A DNA stretch of 64,000 nt from SIG78 sp045635745 (GCA_045635745.1 JAZTWG010000008.1:1-64000), one strand, 5' to 3'. Counted from the stretch's first letter, positions 22,019 through 31,323 are shown. The notes: generated from the letters alone by a model not told the origin. Numbers and translations are program-made.

Positions 22019-23668
22019 ATGAAAAGCAATTCTGAAATCATCGAATTTGACCATTTGGTCGTCGGCAGCGGTCTGGCCGGACTCATGTCCGCTTTGAAAT
22101 TGGCTGAATCCGGCGGCACGGTCGCTATTTTGACCAAACGCAATATCAACGAAGGCAGCACCCCCCATGCCCAGGGCGGAATCGCCTGCGTTACCGATTC
22201 GCTGGATACTTTTGATGAACATGTGCGCGATACGCTCGAAGCCGGCGCCGGACTCTGCCGGGAAAATGTGGTGCGCGCCATTGTGGAAGCCGGACCTGAT
22301 GCTGTAGCCGATCTTATCAAGCGCGGAGTGCACTTTACCACCCGCGGCGAAATGGGTAAAGAAGGCGATGCCAACGAGCTGGATCTGGGGCGCGAGGGCG
22401 GCCATCACAAGCGGAGAATCCTCCATGCCGGAGATATTTCCGGAGCTGAAATCGAACGCGCACTGGTCGAAGCCTGCTATGCCAATAAAAATATTGCGGT
22501 TTTTGAACACCACATGGCAATAGATGTTATTGTAACGGCGCGGCTGGGGCTGCCCGGAGCAAACCGCTGTCTGGGGCTTTATGCATTGGATATACAAAGC
22601 GGTCAAGTCAAATCGTTCCGCGGCTTGAGCACCACGATCGCCTGCGGAGGGGTAGGTAAAGTCTACCTGTACACCAGTAACCCGGATGTGGCATGCGGCG
22701 GAGGCGTGGCAATGTGTTACCGGGCGGGCGCGGAAATAGCCAATATGGAATTCATCCAGTTCCACCCGACTATTCTCTATCACCCGCAGCAGCGCAGTTT
22801 CCTTATTTCCGAAGCAGTACGCGGCGAAGGCGCTATCCTCAAAATCCGCAACAAAGCCGGAAAACTCGTGGAGTTCATGGATAAATACCACCCCATGAAA
22901 AGTCTTGCCCCGCGGGATGTTGTGGCGCGGGCCATAGATAACGAAATGAAGCGTTCAGGCGAAGAGTGCGTTTTTCTGGATATAACGCATCACAGTGAAG
23001 AAACTCTGCGGAGAAGATTTCCCAATATTTTTGAAAAATGTCTGGAAATCGGGGTCAATATGGCCAAAGATCCGATTCCGGTAGTACCTGCAGAGCATTA
23101 CTCCTGCGGCGGGGTAAAAACCGATGTGAATGGGGCAACCAATATCGCCGGGCTCTATGCTGTGGGCGAAAGTGCATGCACCGGCTTGCACGGCGCCAAC
23201 CGTCTGGCCAGCAACAGTTTGCTCGAAGCGGTGGTGTGTGCGCTCTTCTCGTCCAGACATATCCGTGAACATCTTGACGAACTGCGGAAAAATCAGTTCG
23301 ACGGATTCGTGCCGCCGTGGCACTGCGGTAACGCTGTAAATTCCGATGAACAGGTGGTGATCGCTCATAACTGGGATGAAATACGCCGCTTCATGTGGGA
23401 CTATGTAGGGATCTTCCGGACCAACAAACGACTGGAACGTGCTAAAGCACGAATCGTTCTGATCCGCAAAGAGATAGAAAAATATTACTGGGATTTTCTT
23501 GTAACACCGGATCTGATCGAACTGCGGAATATCGCCACGGTTGCCGAGTTGATTATCGATTCATCGCTGGCGCGCCGCGAAAGCCGCGGCCTGCATTACA
23601 ATTCAGACTATCCGGAGACCGATCCGGAACTGGCAAAAATCGATACTGTCCTTTGCCGGAAACTTTAA
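22019..23668 (+). CDS. nadB: L-aspartate oxidase
   Basis: NadB oxidises aspartate to iminoaspartate, the first step of de novo NAD synthesis. The protein has 549 residues from the ATG at 22019, which follows AGGTGG; an in-frame GTG at 22010 sits in the ribosome site and is rejected. The FAD motif is HLVVGSGLAGLMSALKLAES; then TPHAQGGIACV, EGGHHKRRILHAGD, TTIACGGVGKVYLYTSNPDV, EFIQFHPTILYH, LAPRDVVARAID, PAEHYSCGGVKTD and GLHGANRLASNSLLEAVV. These fit NadB rather than succinate dehydrogenase flavoprotein. No nadA or nadC lies nearby. The pcnB gene follows after 27 bp and may be cotranscribed. Confidence 0.95.
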   Translation: MKSNSEIIEFDHLVVGSGLAGLMSALKLAESGGTVAILTKRNINEGSTPHAQGGIACVTDSLDTFDEHVRDTLEAGAGLCRENVVRAIVEAGPDAVADLIKRGVHFTTRGEMGKEGDANELDLGREGGHHKRRILHAGDISGAEIERALVEACYANKNIAVFEHHMAIDVIVTARLGLPGANRCLGLYALDIQSGQVKSFRGLSTTIACGGVGKVYLYTSNPDVACGGGVAMCYRAGAEIANMEFIQFHPTILYHPQQRSFLISEAVRGEGAILKIRNKAGKLVEFMDKYHPMKSLAPRDVVARAIDNEMKRSGEECVFLDITHHSEETLRRRFPNIFEKCLEIGVNMAKDPIPVVPAEHYSCGGVKTDVNGATNIAGLYAVGESACTGLHGANRLASNSLLEAVVCALFSSRHIREHLDELRKNQFDGFVPPWHCGNAVNSDEQVVIAHNWDEIRRFMWDYVGIFRTNKRLERAKARIVLIRKEIEKYYWDFLVTPDLIELRNIATVAELIIDSSLARRESRGLHYNSDYPETDPELAKIDTVLCRKL

Positions 23669-23695
23669 GCCTTTTGCAGGGGTGGGAAAAGAAAC

Positions 23696-25069
23696 ATGTT
23701 GAAAAATTTTGATATCGAAGAAAATGTATACAATGCAGTAGCCGATCTGCAGGAAGCCGGCTACGAGACATATATTGTCGGCGGCGCCATCCGCGATCTT
23801 TTACTGAACCGCGTACCGAAAGATTACGATATCTCCACTGCTGCCACACCCGAACAGGTGCGTGAAGTTTTCGGCCGCCGCCGCGCCAGAATCATCGGCC
23901 GCCGCTTTCAGCTGGTTCATGTACGCAGCGGCAAAGAAATCTTTGAAGTAAGCACGTTCCGCCGCGCGCCGGCAGAAAAAAGTCACGAACCGCAAACGCC
24001 CGGAGCCAGGAAGATCGCAGCGCTGGAAGAGGCTGAAAATATGATCTTCAACGACAATGACTTCGGAACTTCGGAACAAGATGCATGGCGGCGGGATTTT
24101 ACAATAAATGCGTTGTTCTACGATCCGGTTGCCGATGAACTTATCGATTACACCGGCAGCGGCATAGCGGATATCGAAAATGGCCTGATCCGGGCAATCG
24201 GCGATGCCAAACTGCGTTTTGAAGAAGACCCCGTGCGTATGCTGCGGGCACTCAAACTGGTGGGGCAGTACGGTTTCAAATTGGAACGCAAAACTGAAAG
24301 TGCCTTGCTTGCAACGCTGCCGCTGCTGGAGCTTGCTTCGGTTTCGCGGCTTTCGCTGGAGCTGGAAAAAATCTTCAATTCCAACTACACCGGTTCCATT
24401 ATGCAAGTATTTGCCGACTACGGATTGCTGAAACATTTTCTACCCTATCTGGCCAAAGACTGGGAAAAAGAACATTTGCAGGAAGCGTTGAATCTGCTGA
24501 AAATGCGCGATAAACGCGTAGCCGCCGGTTATTACCGCAACAGCGCATCGGTGGCCATGGCAACTCTGGCGCTGCCGTTTATAGATGCCATGCTCGATGG
24601 CAATCACCGGAAAGATTGCATTGCTGATTTCCGCAACAACACGCGCGCTTTGCCGGATATGTGGGACGAAGAAACTCTCCGCCAGGCCTTGCTGACAATC
24701 TATCACCCGCTGGCGATCATCAAACGCTTGAGCTGTTCGGCATGCCGTATGCTGGCTATCCAGCCCATGCTCAATGGACGGAGCAATCTGCGCAAGATCG
24801 TGCGGCTGAAAGGTTTTGCCCATGCTATGGAATTATTCAAGATTCAATGTGAAAGTAATTATCTGCAATGCGATAACGAGGTGATCGCCCAATACCGCGA
24901 TTTGATCAAATCGCTTGGTGGTGTGAATCATCTGGCAGAAAAAGGAAGTCAGGGAAACGGAATGCAGGAGCGCAAACGCCGCCGCGGCAACCGGTCACGC
25001 CGCAGAAAAGAAAAGCAGATGCTTTCAGATATACCCGATACAGCACCGATTTCTGGAGAGCTTGGCTGA
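23696..25069 (+). CDS. pcnB: Poly(A) polymerase / CCA-adding enzyme family protein, PcnB-like
   Basis: A class II nucleotidyltransferase of 457 residues. The head domain has YIVGGAIRDLLLNRVPKDYD with catalytic D-x-D (KDYDIST), and RARIIGRRFQLVHV followed by EVSTFRR. The R-R-x-x-I-I-G-R-R-F motif matches the poly(A) polymerase I signature better than CCA-adding enzymes. RRDFTINALFYDP and EEDPVRMLRALKLVGQYGF follow. The C-terminus ends with a strongly basic tail (RKRRRGNRSRRRKEK), also typical of PcnB and probably RNA-binding. If PcnB, it adds A-tails that mark RNA for decay. A separate CCA enzyme would then be expected elsewhere; dual function cannot be excluded. Confidence 0.82.
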   Translation: MLKNFDIEENVYNAVADLQEAGYETYIVGGAIRDLLLNRVPKDYDISTAATPEQVREVFGRRRARIIGRRFQLVHVRSGKEIFEVSTFRRAPAEKSHEPQTPGARKIAALEEAENMIFNDNDFGTSEQDAWRRDFTINALFYDPVADELIDYTGSGIADIENGLIRAIGDAKLRFEEDPVRMLRALKLVGQYGFKLERKTESALLATLPLLELASVSRLSLELEKIFNSNYTGSIMQVFADYGLLKHFLPYLAKDWEKEHLQEALNLLKMRDKRVAAGYYRNSASVAMATLALPFIDAMLDGNHRKDCIADFRNNTRALPDMWDEETLRQALLTIYHPLAIIKRLSCSACRMLAIQPMLNGRSNLRKIVRLKGFAHAMELFKIQCESNYLQCDNEVIAQYRDLIKSLGGVNHLAEKGSQGNGMQERKRRRGNRSRRRKEKQMLSDIPDTAPISGELG

Positions 25070-25178
25070 TAAAGAGTGTTTTTGCCGGTAATTTTTCAAA
25101 TTGCTGGCAATTTTTTATATCGCCGGAACAAATTGTATTTTATGTTGCTCTAATACGCTGGAGATCCCCCATCCCCTG

Positions 25179-25230
25179 CCGGTCCGGCTCAAGCGTTGCT
25201 TATTACCAAGCCGGACCGGTTCTTTTTTAC
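25179..25230 (+). terminator. Strong intrinsic terminator between pcnB and xseB
   Basis: A perfect 11-bp GC-rich stem, CCGGTCCGGCT (25179-25189) with AGCCGGACCGG (25209-25219), followed by TTCTTTTTT. It lies 110 bp after the pcnB stop and about 97 bp before xseB. The distance from pcnB leaves room for a short independent RNA ending here (see findings). Confidence 0.85.
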
Positions 25231-25326
25231 CGGAAATCACGATGAGATTTATTTGCAAAAGAAAAGTGTTGTGCTATATTCATTGCCAAATAAGATAAAT
25301 GATCAAATTCCGGGATCAGACTATTT

Positions 25327-25638
25327 ATGAAAGACCAGAATAAAAGTTTTGAAGAAGCCGTCAACGAGCTCGAAGCTCTTTTGGATGAAGTGGAAAACGG
25401 AACCATGCCGTTAGAAAAAATGGTTGAACGCATCAGCCATGGAGCAAAACTGGTGAAATATTGCCAGCAGAAGCTCAAAACGCTCAACGGTCAAGTGGAA
25501 CTGCTGTTCAAAGATGATGGTGCGGCCGGAGAATTTGAAGAATTTGATCTTTCCAGCGAACGCGCCAAAGCCGCCGGAGCCCAAGCCGCGCCGGGAAAAA
25601 AGTACCAAACAGAACAGCAGGATAATCTGCCCTTCTGA
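25327..25638 (+). CDS. xseB: Exodeoxyribonuclease VII small subunit
   Basis: XseB binds XseA to form exonuclease VII, which degrades ssDNA to oligonucleotides. The 103 residues contain the full family motif near the N-terminus: SFEEAVNELEALLDEVENG, then MPLEKMVERISHGAKLVKYC and QQKLKTLNGQVELL, a two-helix coiled hairpin. The C-terminal ~35 residues are a hydrophilic extension (RAKAAGAQAAPGKKYQTEQQ) that most XseB proteins lack. No xseA is seen in the window. It is transcribed alone, after a strong terminator. Confidence 0.92.
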   Translation: MKDQNKSFEEAVNELEALLDEVENGTMPLEKMVERISHGAKLVKYCQQKLKTLNGQVELLFKDDGAAGEFEEFDLSSERAKAAGAQAAPGKKYQTEQQDNLPF

Positions 25639-25748
25639 AAAAATCCTCTCGCTGTACCCCTTAATAAACAGAAAAAGGGGGGGAAACCATTTGCAAGGCT
25701 CCCCGCCCGGTTTTTACCATTTATTCCCTTTGGCAGTGAATCGTAAGA

Positions 25749-25772
25749 CAAGCCGGACATCTCTCCGGCTTG
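25749..25772 (-). terminator. Hairpin downstream of the acyl-CoA ligase
   Basis: CAAGCCGG (25749-25756) and CCGGCTTG (25765-25772) form an 8-bp stem 13 bp past the ligase stop. The T-run on the minus strand is weak (GTCTTAC). It may serve as the ligase terminator. Confidence 0.5.
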
Positions 25773-25784
25773 CCCACTGTAAAA

Positions 25785-27473
25785 TCACTCCCAGAATCCT
25801 TCGCCGGTTTCGGCATATTTGCGCAAGATATCGCGCTTGATTTTGCCGGAAAAAGTCTTGGGCAAACTGTGCACAAATTCGATTTCGCGCGGATACTTGT
25901 AAGGAGCAGTAATGCGCTTGCAATGCTGCTGCAGCTCTTTTACCAGCGATTCGGTAGCTTCCCAGCCATCATGCAGAACAATGTAGGCTTTGACCTTGGC
26001 TCCACGCATGGGGTCGGGGGCACCTACAACTGCAACTTCGTGTACAGCATCGTGCTGCATCATAGCTTCTTCAACTTCCAGCGGACCGATACGGTAGCCG
26101 GAACTTTTGATGATATCATCGCTGCGGCCCATGTACCAGTAATATCCGTTTTTATCTTTGCGAGCTTTATCGCCGGTGTAGTAATAGTCGCCGATAAAAC
26201 ATTCGTCATTATCTTTTTTGGCTTGCAGATAGCCGTTGAACAAACCGAGCGGTCGATCCGGCTTGATCCGTACCGCCACGCGGCCGTCTTCGCCGTCGGG
26301 CACAACATTGCCGTCATCATCGTGCAGTTCGATCTGCCAGCCGGGGGATGCCTTGCCCATGGAGCCGGGACAGGCCTCAAAACCGGCATGATTGCTGATA
26401 AGGCAAACAGTTTCGGTCTGGCCGTAACCTTCGCGGATCGTTATACCGGTGCCTTCTTTCCAAAGCCGGATGGTTTCAGTATGCAAAGCTTCTCCTGCGG
26501 AGGTACACTGCCGGAGACAGCTCAAATCAAATTTATGCAGATCGTTGAGCACCAGCATACGGTAAACCGTCGGCGGCGCACAGAAACTGGTAATGGAGTA
26601 TTTTTCCAGCATGGGCAACACCAGATCCGGGTCAAATTTACCGCGGATATCGAAGATGAACACACAGGCACCCACGATCCATTGACCGAAATAGTTGCCC
26701 CACAGATTCTTGGCCCAGCCGGTATCGGATGCAGCATAGTGCAGATCGTCGCTGTTAAGTCCGTGCCACAATTCGGCGGTTATCCGGTGCGCCAGCGGGT
26801 AACTGCAGGGGTGCTGCACCAGCTTGGGATTTTTACTGGTGCCGGAGGTAAAGATCAAAAGCAGCGGATCGGTGGCTTTGGTTACCAGATCGCGAGCCCG
26901 GGTAACGGAAGTAGATGAAAGTTTGACCGGATAAAGGATATCGGTCGGATAATTTATCCAGCCTTCGCGCACGCCATCGACCAGAACTTTATCACTCAAA
27001 CTGGGACATTCATCGCAGATAGCTTCGATTTTATCGGCATTGGTCGTATCGGCAATGATCATCTTGAATTTTCCGAATCTGATCCGCTGTTTGAGGTCAG
27101 TAGGAGTCAGCAGGGTCGGCACATGGCCCTGCACCGCCCCCAGCCGGATCAAAGCCAGCGAAAAGACCCACCACTCCGGCAGACGCGGCAGCATCATTAT
27201 TACCCTGTCCCCTTTGGTAATACCGTGTTTCATGAGCAGATTTGCCGCCTGGATCGAAAGGCGTTTCATATCGTGGAAAGTATACTTCTTCTCATTGCCA
27301 TGCTGGTCGACCCAGATCATCGCCAGTTTATTGCGGTCGCGCTCGGCCCACACATCGACTACATCGGTAGCAAAGTTGAAATATTCAGGACACTCTATCT
27401 TGAAATTTTCGAGCCGGCGGACAAAGTCGCGCTCCGGAGCTTCGAGCTCATATTTTTTATTGACAACAGCCAT
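25785..27473 (-). CDS. AMP-forming acyl-CoA synthetase (medium-chain type)
   Basis: It activates a carboxylic acid to an acyl-adenylate and then to the acyl-CoA. The 562 residues belong to the ANL superfamily: LLLIFTSGTSKNPKLVQH (the usual TSGTTGxPK with KNPK), REGYGQTETVCLISNHAGF, YYYTGDKARKDKNGYYWYMG followed by RSDDIIKSSGYRIGPLEVEE, and the acetylatable lysine in PKTFSGKIKRDILR. YGQTE with GYRIGP favours the medium-chain acyl-CoA synthetase group over acetyl-CoA synthetase (Acs, ~650 residues with an N-terminal ACAS domain). It could act on acetate, propionate, butyrate or aromatic acids. It is a single gene with its own promoter and faces tatD. Confidence 0.88.
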   Translation of the reverse strand: MAVVNKKYELEAPERDFVRRLENFKIECPEYFNFATDVVDVWAERDRNKLAMIWVDQHGNEKKYTFHDMKRLSIQAANLLMKHGITKGDRVIMMLPRLPEWWVFSLALIRLGAVQGHVPTLLTPTDLKQRIRFGKFKMIIADTTNADKIEAICDECPSLSDKVLVDGVREGWINYPTDILYPVKLSSTSVTRARDLVTKATDPLLLIFTSGTSKNPKLVQHPCSYPLAHRITAELWHGLNSDDLHYAASDTGWAKNLWGNYFGQWIVGACVFIFDIRGKFDPDLVLPMLEKYSITSFCAPPTVYRMLVLNDLHKFDLSCLRQCTSAGEALHTETIRLWKEGTGITIREGYGQTETVCLISNHAGFEACPGSMGKASPGWQIELHDDDGNVVPDGEDGRVAVRIKPDRPLGLFNGYLQAKKDNDECFIGDYYYTGDKARKDKNGYYWYMGRSDDIIKSSGYRIGPLEVEEAMMQHDAVHEVAVVGAPDPMRGAKVKAYIVLHDGWEATESLVKELQQHCKRITAPYKYPREIEFVHSLPKTFSGKIKRDILRKYAETGEGFWE

Positions 27474-27514
27474 AAATCACCCTTTACTTTTAGGAAATAA
27501 AGAAAATTCTTTAT

Positions 27515-27543
27515 AATTTAGCATTTAACTGGGTATTTTGCAA
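27515..27543 (-). promoter_or_regulatory. Acyl-CoA ligase promoter
   Basis: Minus strand TTGCAA (27538-27543), a 17-bp spacer and TAAATT (27515-27520), about 42 bp before the ligase start. It has the same form as the purM promoter. Confidence 0.45.
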
Positions 27544-27651
27544 TAAAAAAGCAGTTATTTCGCTTAATAAAGTATTTATTGGTTGAAAAATATTTTTTTG
27601 GGAGTAATTTATCAAATTGACAAATATTATTTTTTTTACTGTTTATTGTTT

Positions 27652-28437
27652 ATGGAATTATTTGATACACATTTTCATCTGCCCGAAGAGGGCGATTTAA
27701 GTAATTATCTGGATGCGCTCTACGATGATCACTCGTATCGCATGCTGGCGCTGGGCGGCAGTCTTGCCGGCAGCCGGCGTGCGCTGGATTTTGCCCGCAA
27801 TCACGATAATGTATGGTGTGCATGCGGGGTACATCCGCATGATGCCGAAGAGTTTTCCGGCGATATAGCACCTTTTGCCGAAATGCTTTCCGACAAAAAA
27901 GTACGGGCAGTCGGTGAAATCGGACTTGACTATTTTTATGATCTTTCGCCGCGGAATATTCAGCGGAAGACCTTTGAAAAATTCCTCGCGCTGGCATTGG
28001 AACACAAAAAAGTTGTCTGCGTACATTGCCGCGATCAGGAAGACCGTTTTGATGCCTACAATGATTGTTACGCTATGCTCAAAGATTTTGCCTCCGCCGC
28101 CGGCGATGGCCGGATAATTCTGCATTGTTATGCCGGAAATCTGGAGTATTTGGAAAAATTCATGGAATTTGATGCCTACTTCGGCGTAACCGGTATGGTA
28201 ACATTTCCGAAGAGCGGCAATATCCGTGAAATACTGAAACATATCCCGCACCACCGGCTTTTGTTTGAGACCGATGCGCCATACCTTGCCCCGGTACCGT
28301 TCCGCGGCAAACCCAATCATCCGGCGCTGGTGGCACATACGGTGATGTATGCGGCTGCTTTTCTGCAAGTCCCCATGGCACAACTGGCAGCACAAACTAC
28401 CGCTAACGCCTTGCGGGTGTTTGATTTGGAGGCATAA
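27652..28437 (+). CDS. tatD: TatD-family metal-dependent hydrolase
   Basis: TatD proteins are TIM-barrel, metal-dependent 3'-5' nucleases or hydrolases. From the ATG at 27652 the product has 261 residues and starts MELFDTHFHLPEEG, with the first metal motif H-x-H where it belongs; a TTG further upstream gives an unlikely Phe/Tyr-rich leader. Other signatures are GVHPHDAEEF, VRAVGEIGLDYFYDLSPRNI, VVCVHCRDQ, GRIILHCYAGN and HHRLLFETDAPYLAPVPFRG followed by KPNHP. The ribosome site is poor. nudC follows after 4 bp. Small differences from E. coli TatD (VCVHCRDQ rather than LHxRxA) mean the substrate is open. Confidence 0.88.
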   Translation: MELFDTHFHLPEEGDLSNYLDALYDDHSYRMLALGGSLAGSRRALDFARNHDNVWCACGVHPHDAEEFSGDIAPFAEMLSDKKVRAVGEIGLDYFYDLSPRNIQRKTFEKFLALALEHKKVVCVHCRDQEDRFDAYNDCYAMLKDFASAAGDGRIILHCYAGNLEYLEKFMEFDAYFGVTGMVTFPKSGNIREILKHIPHHRLLFETDAPYLAPVPFRGKPNHPALVAHTVMYAAAFLQVPMAQLAAQTTANALRVFDLEA

Positions 28438-28441
28438 AGCT

Positions 28442-29269
28442 ATGAGTTTCGTCCCGTTATATAAATTGCGCCGGAGCGTACCGGCAGCAGATGAAAAACT
28501 GCTGATCCTCGATCGCAAAGGCAAAACCTATCTGCAAGTCGACAGCAACGGGAAATTATCCATTCCGCAAGCTGGAAATTTCCCGGAGCTATTAAGTGTG
28601 GAGCTGCCGGAACTGGGGGTTTTCCGCGATAAGAAATGTTTCGGATTCCGCTGGGATATAGAAAAAACTCCAACCGAAGATTTGCTGGGTATAGATGTAC
28701 GCGAAGCCATGAGTCAGGTGGACAACGCCACAAAAAATCTGCTTTTGCGCGGCAAACCGATCCTCGAATGGCTCTCTTTGCGGAGATATTGCAGCGTTTG
28801 CGGCTGTGAACTGGTGGATCATGAACATGAAGAAGCCCGCACTTGTCCAAACTGCAGCATGCTCTTTTTTCCCAAGATCAGTCCGGCGATCATCGTAATG
28901 ATCAAACGGGAAGACGGCAAAATACTGCTGGCTTACAACCGGCATTTCAAACACAAGTGTTACAGCCTGATCGCCGGCTTTGTAGAAGCCGGTGAAAGTG
29001 CCGAAGATGCAGTCCGGCGGGAAGTCCGGGAAGAAGTCGGTCTGGAGGTCAGAAATATCCGCTATCTTTACAGTCAGAGCTGGCCGTTTCCGGACTCGCT
29101 GATGCTGGGTTTTGTGGCGGATTACGCCGGGGGCGAGATAACCGTTGACGGTGAAGAGATCGCCGAGGCGGATTTTTACAGCCCGGATGCCCTGCCCGTA
29201 CTCCCCGGCCATGGAAGCATTGCCCGCAGAATAATTGAAGAATATATTGCAGAATTTAAGAATAAGTGA
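28442..29269 (+). CDS. nudC: NADH pyrophosphatase NudC
   Basis: NudC hydrolyses NAD(H) and removes NAD caps from RNA. The protein has 275 residues from the ATG at 28442; a longer frame that overlaps tatD is rejected. The zinc ribbon is complete: Cys117, Cys120 (YCSVCGCEL) and Cys135, Cys138 (CPNCSMLFFPK). The Nudix box is GFVEAGESAEDAVRREVREE followed by VGLEV (about 179-203). SQSWPFPDSLMLGF is the NudC SQPWPFPxS motif with Ser for Pro. It directly follows tatD and is followed after 19 bp by trxB, so tatD, nudC, trxB and the two next genes probably form one operon. Confidence 0.93.
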   Translation: MSFVPLYKLRRSVPAADEKLLILDRKGKTYLQVDSNGKLSIPQAGNFPELLSVELPELGVFRDKKCFGFRWDIEKTPTEDLLGIDVREAMSQVDNATKNLLLRGKPILEWLSLRRYCSVCGCELVDHEHEEARTCPNCSMLFFPKISPAIIVMIKREDGKILLAYNRHFKHKCYSLIAGFVEAGESAEDAVRREVREEVGLEVRNIRYLYSQSWPFPDSLMLGFVADYAGGEITVDGEEIAEADFYSPDALPVLPGHGSIARRIIEEYIAEFKNK

Positions 29270-29288
29270 TTTCAAGGAGTAAAATATT

Positions 29289-30203
29289 ATGGAAAAAATC
29301 GTCATTATCGGCAGCGGCCCGGCCGGTTATACCGCTGCAGTTTATGCCGCCAGGGCCAACCTGGAGCCGCTGGTTATTTCCGGCAACACTATTGGCGGCT
29401 TGCTGACCCAGACCAGCGAAGTGGAAAACTTCCCCGGTTTTCCCGAAGGGATCAACGGTTACGAATTGACCATGAAAATGCAGCAGCAGGCCGAAAAATT
29501 CGGTGCCCGCCTTGAAATCGCCGCAGTAGAAAAACTTGACCTCTCCGATGGCGGAGTACATAAAATCACCCTTGATAATGGCAATGTTATTGAAACCAGG
29601 GCGCTGATCATAGCCACAGGAGCCACCCCGCGCTGGCTGGGGCTGGAATCTGAAGAACGGCTGAAAAACTGCGGTGTTTCAGCTTGCGCCACCTGCGACG
29701 GAGCTTTTTTTGAAGATATGAAAGTGGTGGTCGCCGGCGGCGGCGATTCAGCTATGGAAGAAGCGCTCTTTCTGACCAAATTTGCCAGCGAAGTGATCGT
29801 AGTGCACCGCCGCAACGAACTGCGCGCCTCCAAGATCATGGCAGAACGCGCCATGAACAATGAAAAAATCAGATTTGTCTGGAATTCGCAAATCGTGGAA
29901 GTGCTGGGCGACAGTGAAGTTACCGGGATCAAAGTCCGTAATAATGCCGATAACAGCGAAAGCGTTATCGAGTGTCAGGGATTGTTTGTGGCGCTCGGTC
30001 ATGTGCCGGCAACCGCGCTTGTAAAAGGTCAGATCGATATGGATGAAGCCGGTTTTATCAAACTGCAGGGCGGCACCAGCCTGACCAATCTTGCCGGAGT
30101 TTTTGCCGCCGGAGATTGCGCCGATCACCGTTACCGCCAGGCAATAACCGCCGCCGGCGCCGGATGCCGTGCAGCAATCGATGCAGAGCGTTATCTGGGG
30201 TGA
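29289..30203 (+). CDS. trxB: Thioredoxin reductase
   Basis: It passes electrons from NADPH through FAD and a cysteine pair to thioredoxin. The 304 residues show VIIGSGPAGYTAAVYAARAN (FAD, from about 5), the redox pair CATCDGAFF (Cys133 and Cys136), the NADPH motif VVAGGGDSAMEEALFLTKFA with HRRNELRASKIM, and GVFAAGDCADHRYRQAITAA near the end. The order and spacing are those of low-molecular-weight bacterial TrxB. AAGGAG precedes the ATG. A small zinc-ribbon gene starts 5 bases after the stop. Confidence 0.95.
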   Translation: MEKIVIIGSGPAGYTAAVYAARANLEPLVISGNTIGGLLTQTSEVENFPGFPEGINGYELTMKMQQQAEKFGARLEIAAVEKLDLSDGGVHKITLDNGNVIETRALIIATGATPRWLGLESEERLKNCGVSACATCDGAFFEDMKVVVAGGGDSAMEEALFLTKFASEVIVVHRRNELRASKIMAERAMNNEKIRFVWNSQIVEVLGDSEVTGIKVRNNADNSESVIECQGLFVALGHVPATALVKGQIDMDEAGFIKLQGGTSLTNLAGVFAAGDCADHRYRQAITAAGAGCRAAIDAERYLG

Positions 30204-30207
30204 AAAT

Positions 30208-30414
30208 ATGACGAAAGAATCTTTGGAATTTGATAATCCTGATAATAACGGACGCCGCTTGCGCTGCCCGCGCTGCAAAGAGTATCTTTATCCGGCAGAT
30301 CTGGAAACATTTTGTGTGTGCCCATATTGCGAAACCAAAATCGGCAACAGCGAAGAGCTGGAAGATTTTGTGATCGACCCCATGGTCAGACAATGGATCG
30401 AACGTTACAAATAA
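30208..30414 (+). CDS. Small zinc-ribbon protein
   Basis: A 68-residue protein from the ATG at 30208, 5 bases after trxB; the ribosome site GGGGTGA overlaps the trxB stop. Two CPxC knuckles (CPRCKEYLYPAD and CVCPYCETKIG) about 22 residues apart form a zinc ribbon. The C-terminus is acidic, then ends in VRQWIERYK. The radical SAM gene follows after 6 bp. I do not recognise a named family; close linkage with trxB and a radical SAM enzyme may hint at a redox or maturation role, but that is only context. Confidence 0.7.
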   Translation: MTKESLEFDNPDNNGRRLRCPRCKEYLYPADLETFCVCPYCETKIGNSEELEDFVIDPMVRQWIERYK

Positions 30415-30420
30415 TTCTTT

Positions 30421-31323
30421 ATGAGCAAGTTATGTAATATATGCCCCCGCAAATGCAATATAGAGCGGGGCATTTCGACTCCGGGTAAACATCTCCCCGG
30501 AATTTGCCGCACCCCGGCAGAACCGATGGTTGCACGCGCCGGATTGCATCATTGGGAAGAACCGGTGATCAGCGGCAGCCGCGGATCGGGAACGGTGTTT
30601 TTTTCCGGCTGCAATCTGAATTGCGTTTTCTGCCAGAACTACAACATCAGCAGTCAGGTGGAAGGAAAAGTTATCTCCACAGAACGGTTGAAGGCGATCT
30701 ATCAGGAGCTGATAGGGTTGGGGGCACACAATATAAATCTGGTAACACCGACCCATTACAGCGAAGCGATACTGGAAAGCCTTACCGAACCGTTGAGCGT
30801 GCCTGTAGTGTATAACTCCAATGGCTACGACAGTGTGGAAACTTTGCGTAAATTTGAAAATAAAGTGCAAATATATCTGCCGGATTATAAATATGCGGAT
30901 AATGCGCTGGGGCGCCGTTACAGTAAAGTAAATGACTATGCCGAAGTAGCGCTGGCGGCGATAAAAGAAATGTACCGCCAGACCGGGCCTTATGTTATTG
31001 ATGACTCCGGAATTATGCAGAAAGGTGTAATAATCCGGCATTTGATTCTGCCCGGAGCGGTGGAAAATACGCTCAAAGTTATTGAGCTTACAGCCAAAAC
31101 ATTCCAGCCGGGCGAGGTAATGTTCAGCTTGATGCGCCAATATCTGCCCTGCGGAGAGGTTTCTGAAGATGCTTATCCGGAACTCAACCGGCGCGTTACC
31201 GATGAAGAATATGCGATCATCGAAGAAGCGCTTTACAGTTCAGGTATTGAAGATGGCTTTGTTCAGGACGAAAGTTCCGCTTCCGGAGAATTTATCCCAT
31301 GTTTTGACAACTCAGGCGTTTGA
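30421..31323 (+). CDS. PflX-like radical SAM protein (COG1313)
   Basis: A 300-residue radical SAM protein of the PflA-related COG1313 group. The N-terminus carries four cysteines, probably metal-binding (LCNICPRKCNIERG and LPGICRTPAEP). The radical SAM motif is FFSGCNLNCVFCQNYNIS (Cys64, Cys68, Cys71), preceded by GSGTVFF. Other family stretches are NLVTPTHYSEAILE, VPVVYNSNGYDSVETLRKFE, IYLPDYKYADNALGRRYSKV and IRHLILPGAVENT. Relatives are annotated as pyruvate-formate-lyase activating-like enzymes, but the substrate is unknown. It is the last gene of the tatD-to-pflX run; its stop overlaps the 3' end of the opposing ABC exporter gene by 12 bp. Confidence 0.85.
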   Translation: MSKLCNICPRKCNIERGISTPGKHLPGICRTPAEPMVARAGLHHWEEPVISGSRGSGTVFFSGCNLNCVFCQNYNISSQVEGKVISTERLKAIYQELIGLGAHNINLVTPTHYSEAILESLTEPLSVPVVYNSNGYDSVETLRKFENKVQIYLPDYKYADNALGRRYSKVNDYAEVALAAIKEMYRQTGPYVIDDSGIMQKGVIIRHLILPGAVENTLKVIELTAKTFQPGEVMFSLMRQYLPCGEVSEDAYPELNRRVTDEEYAIIEEALYSSGIEDGFVQDESSASGEFIPCFDNSGV

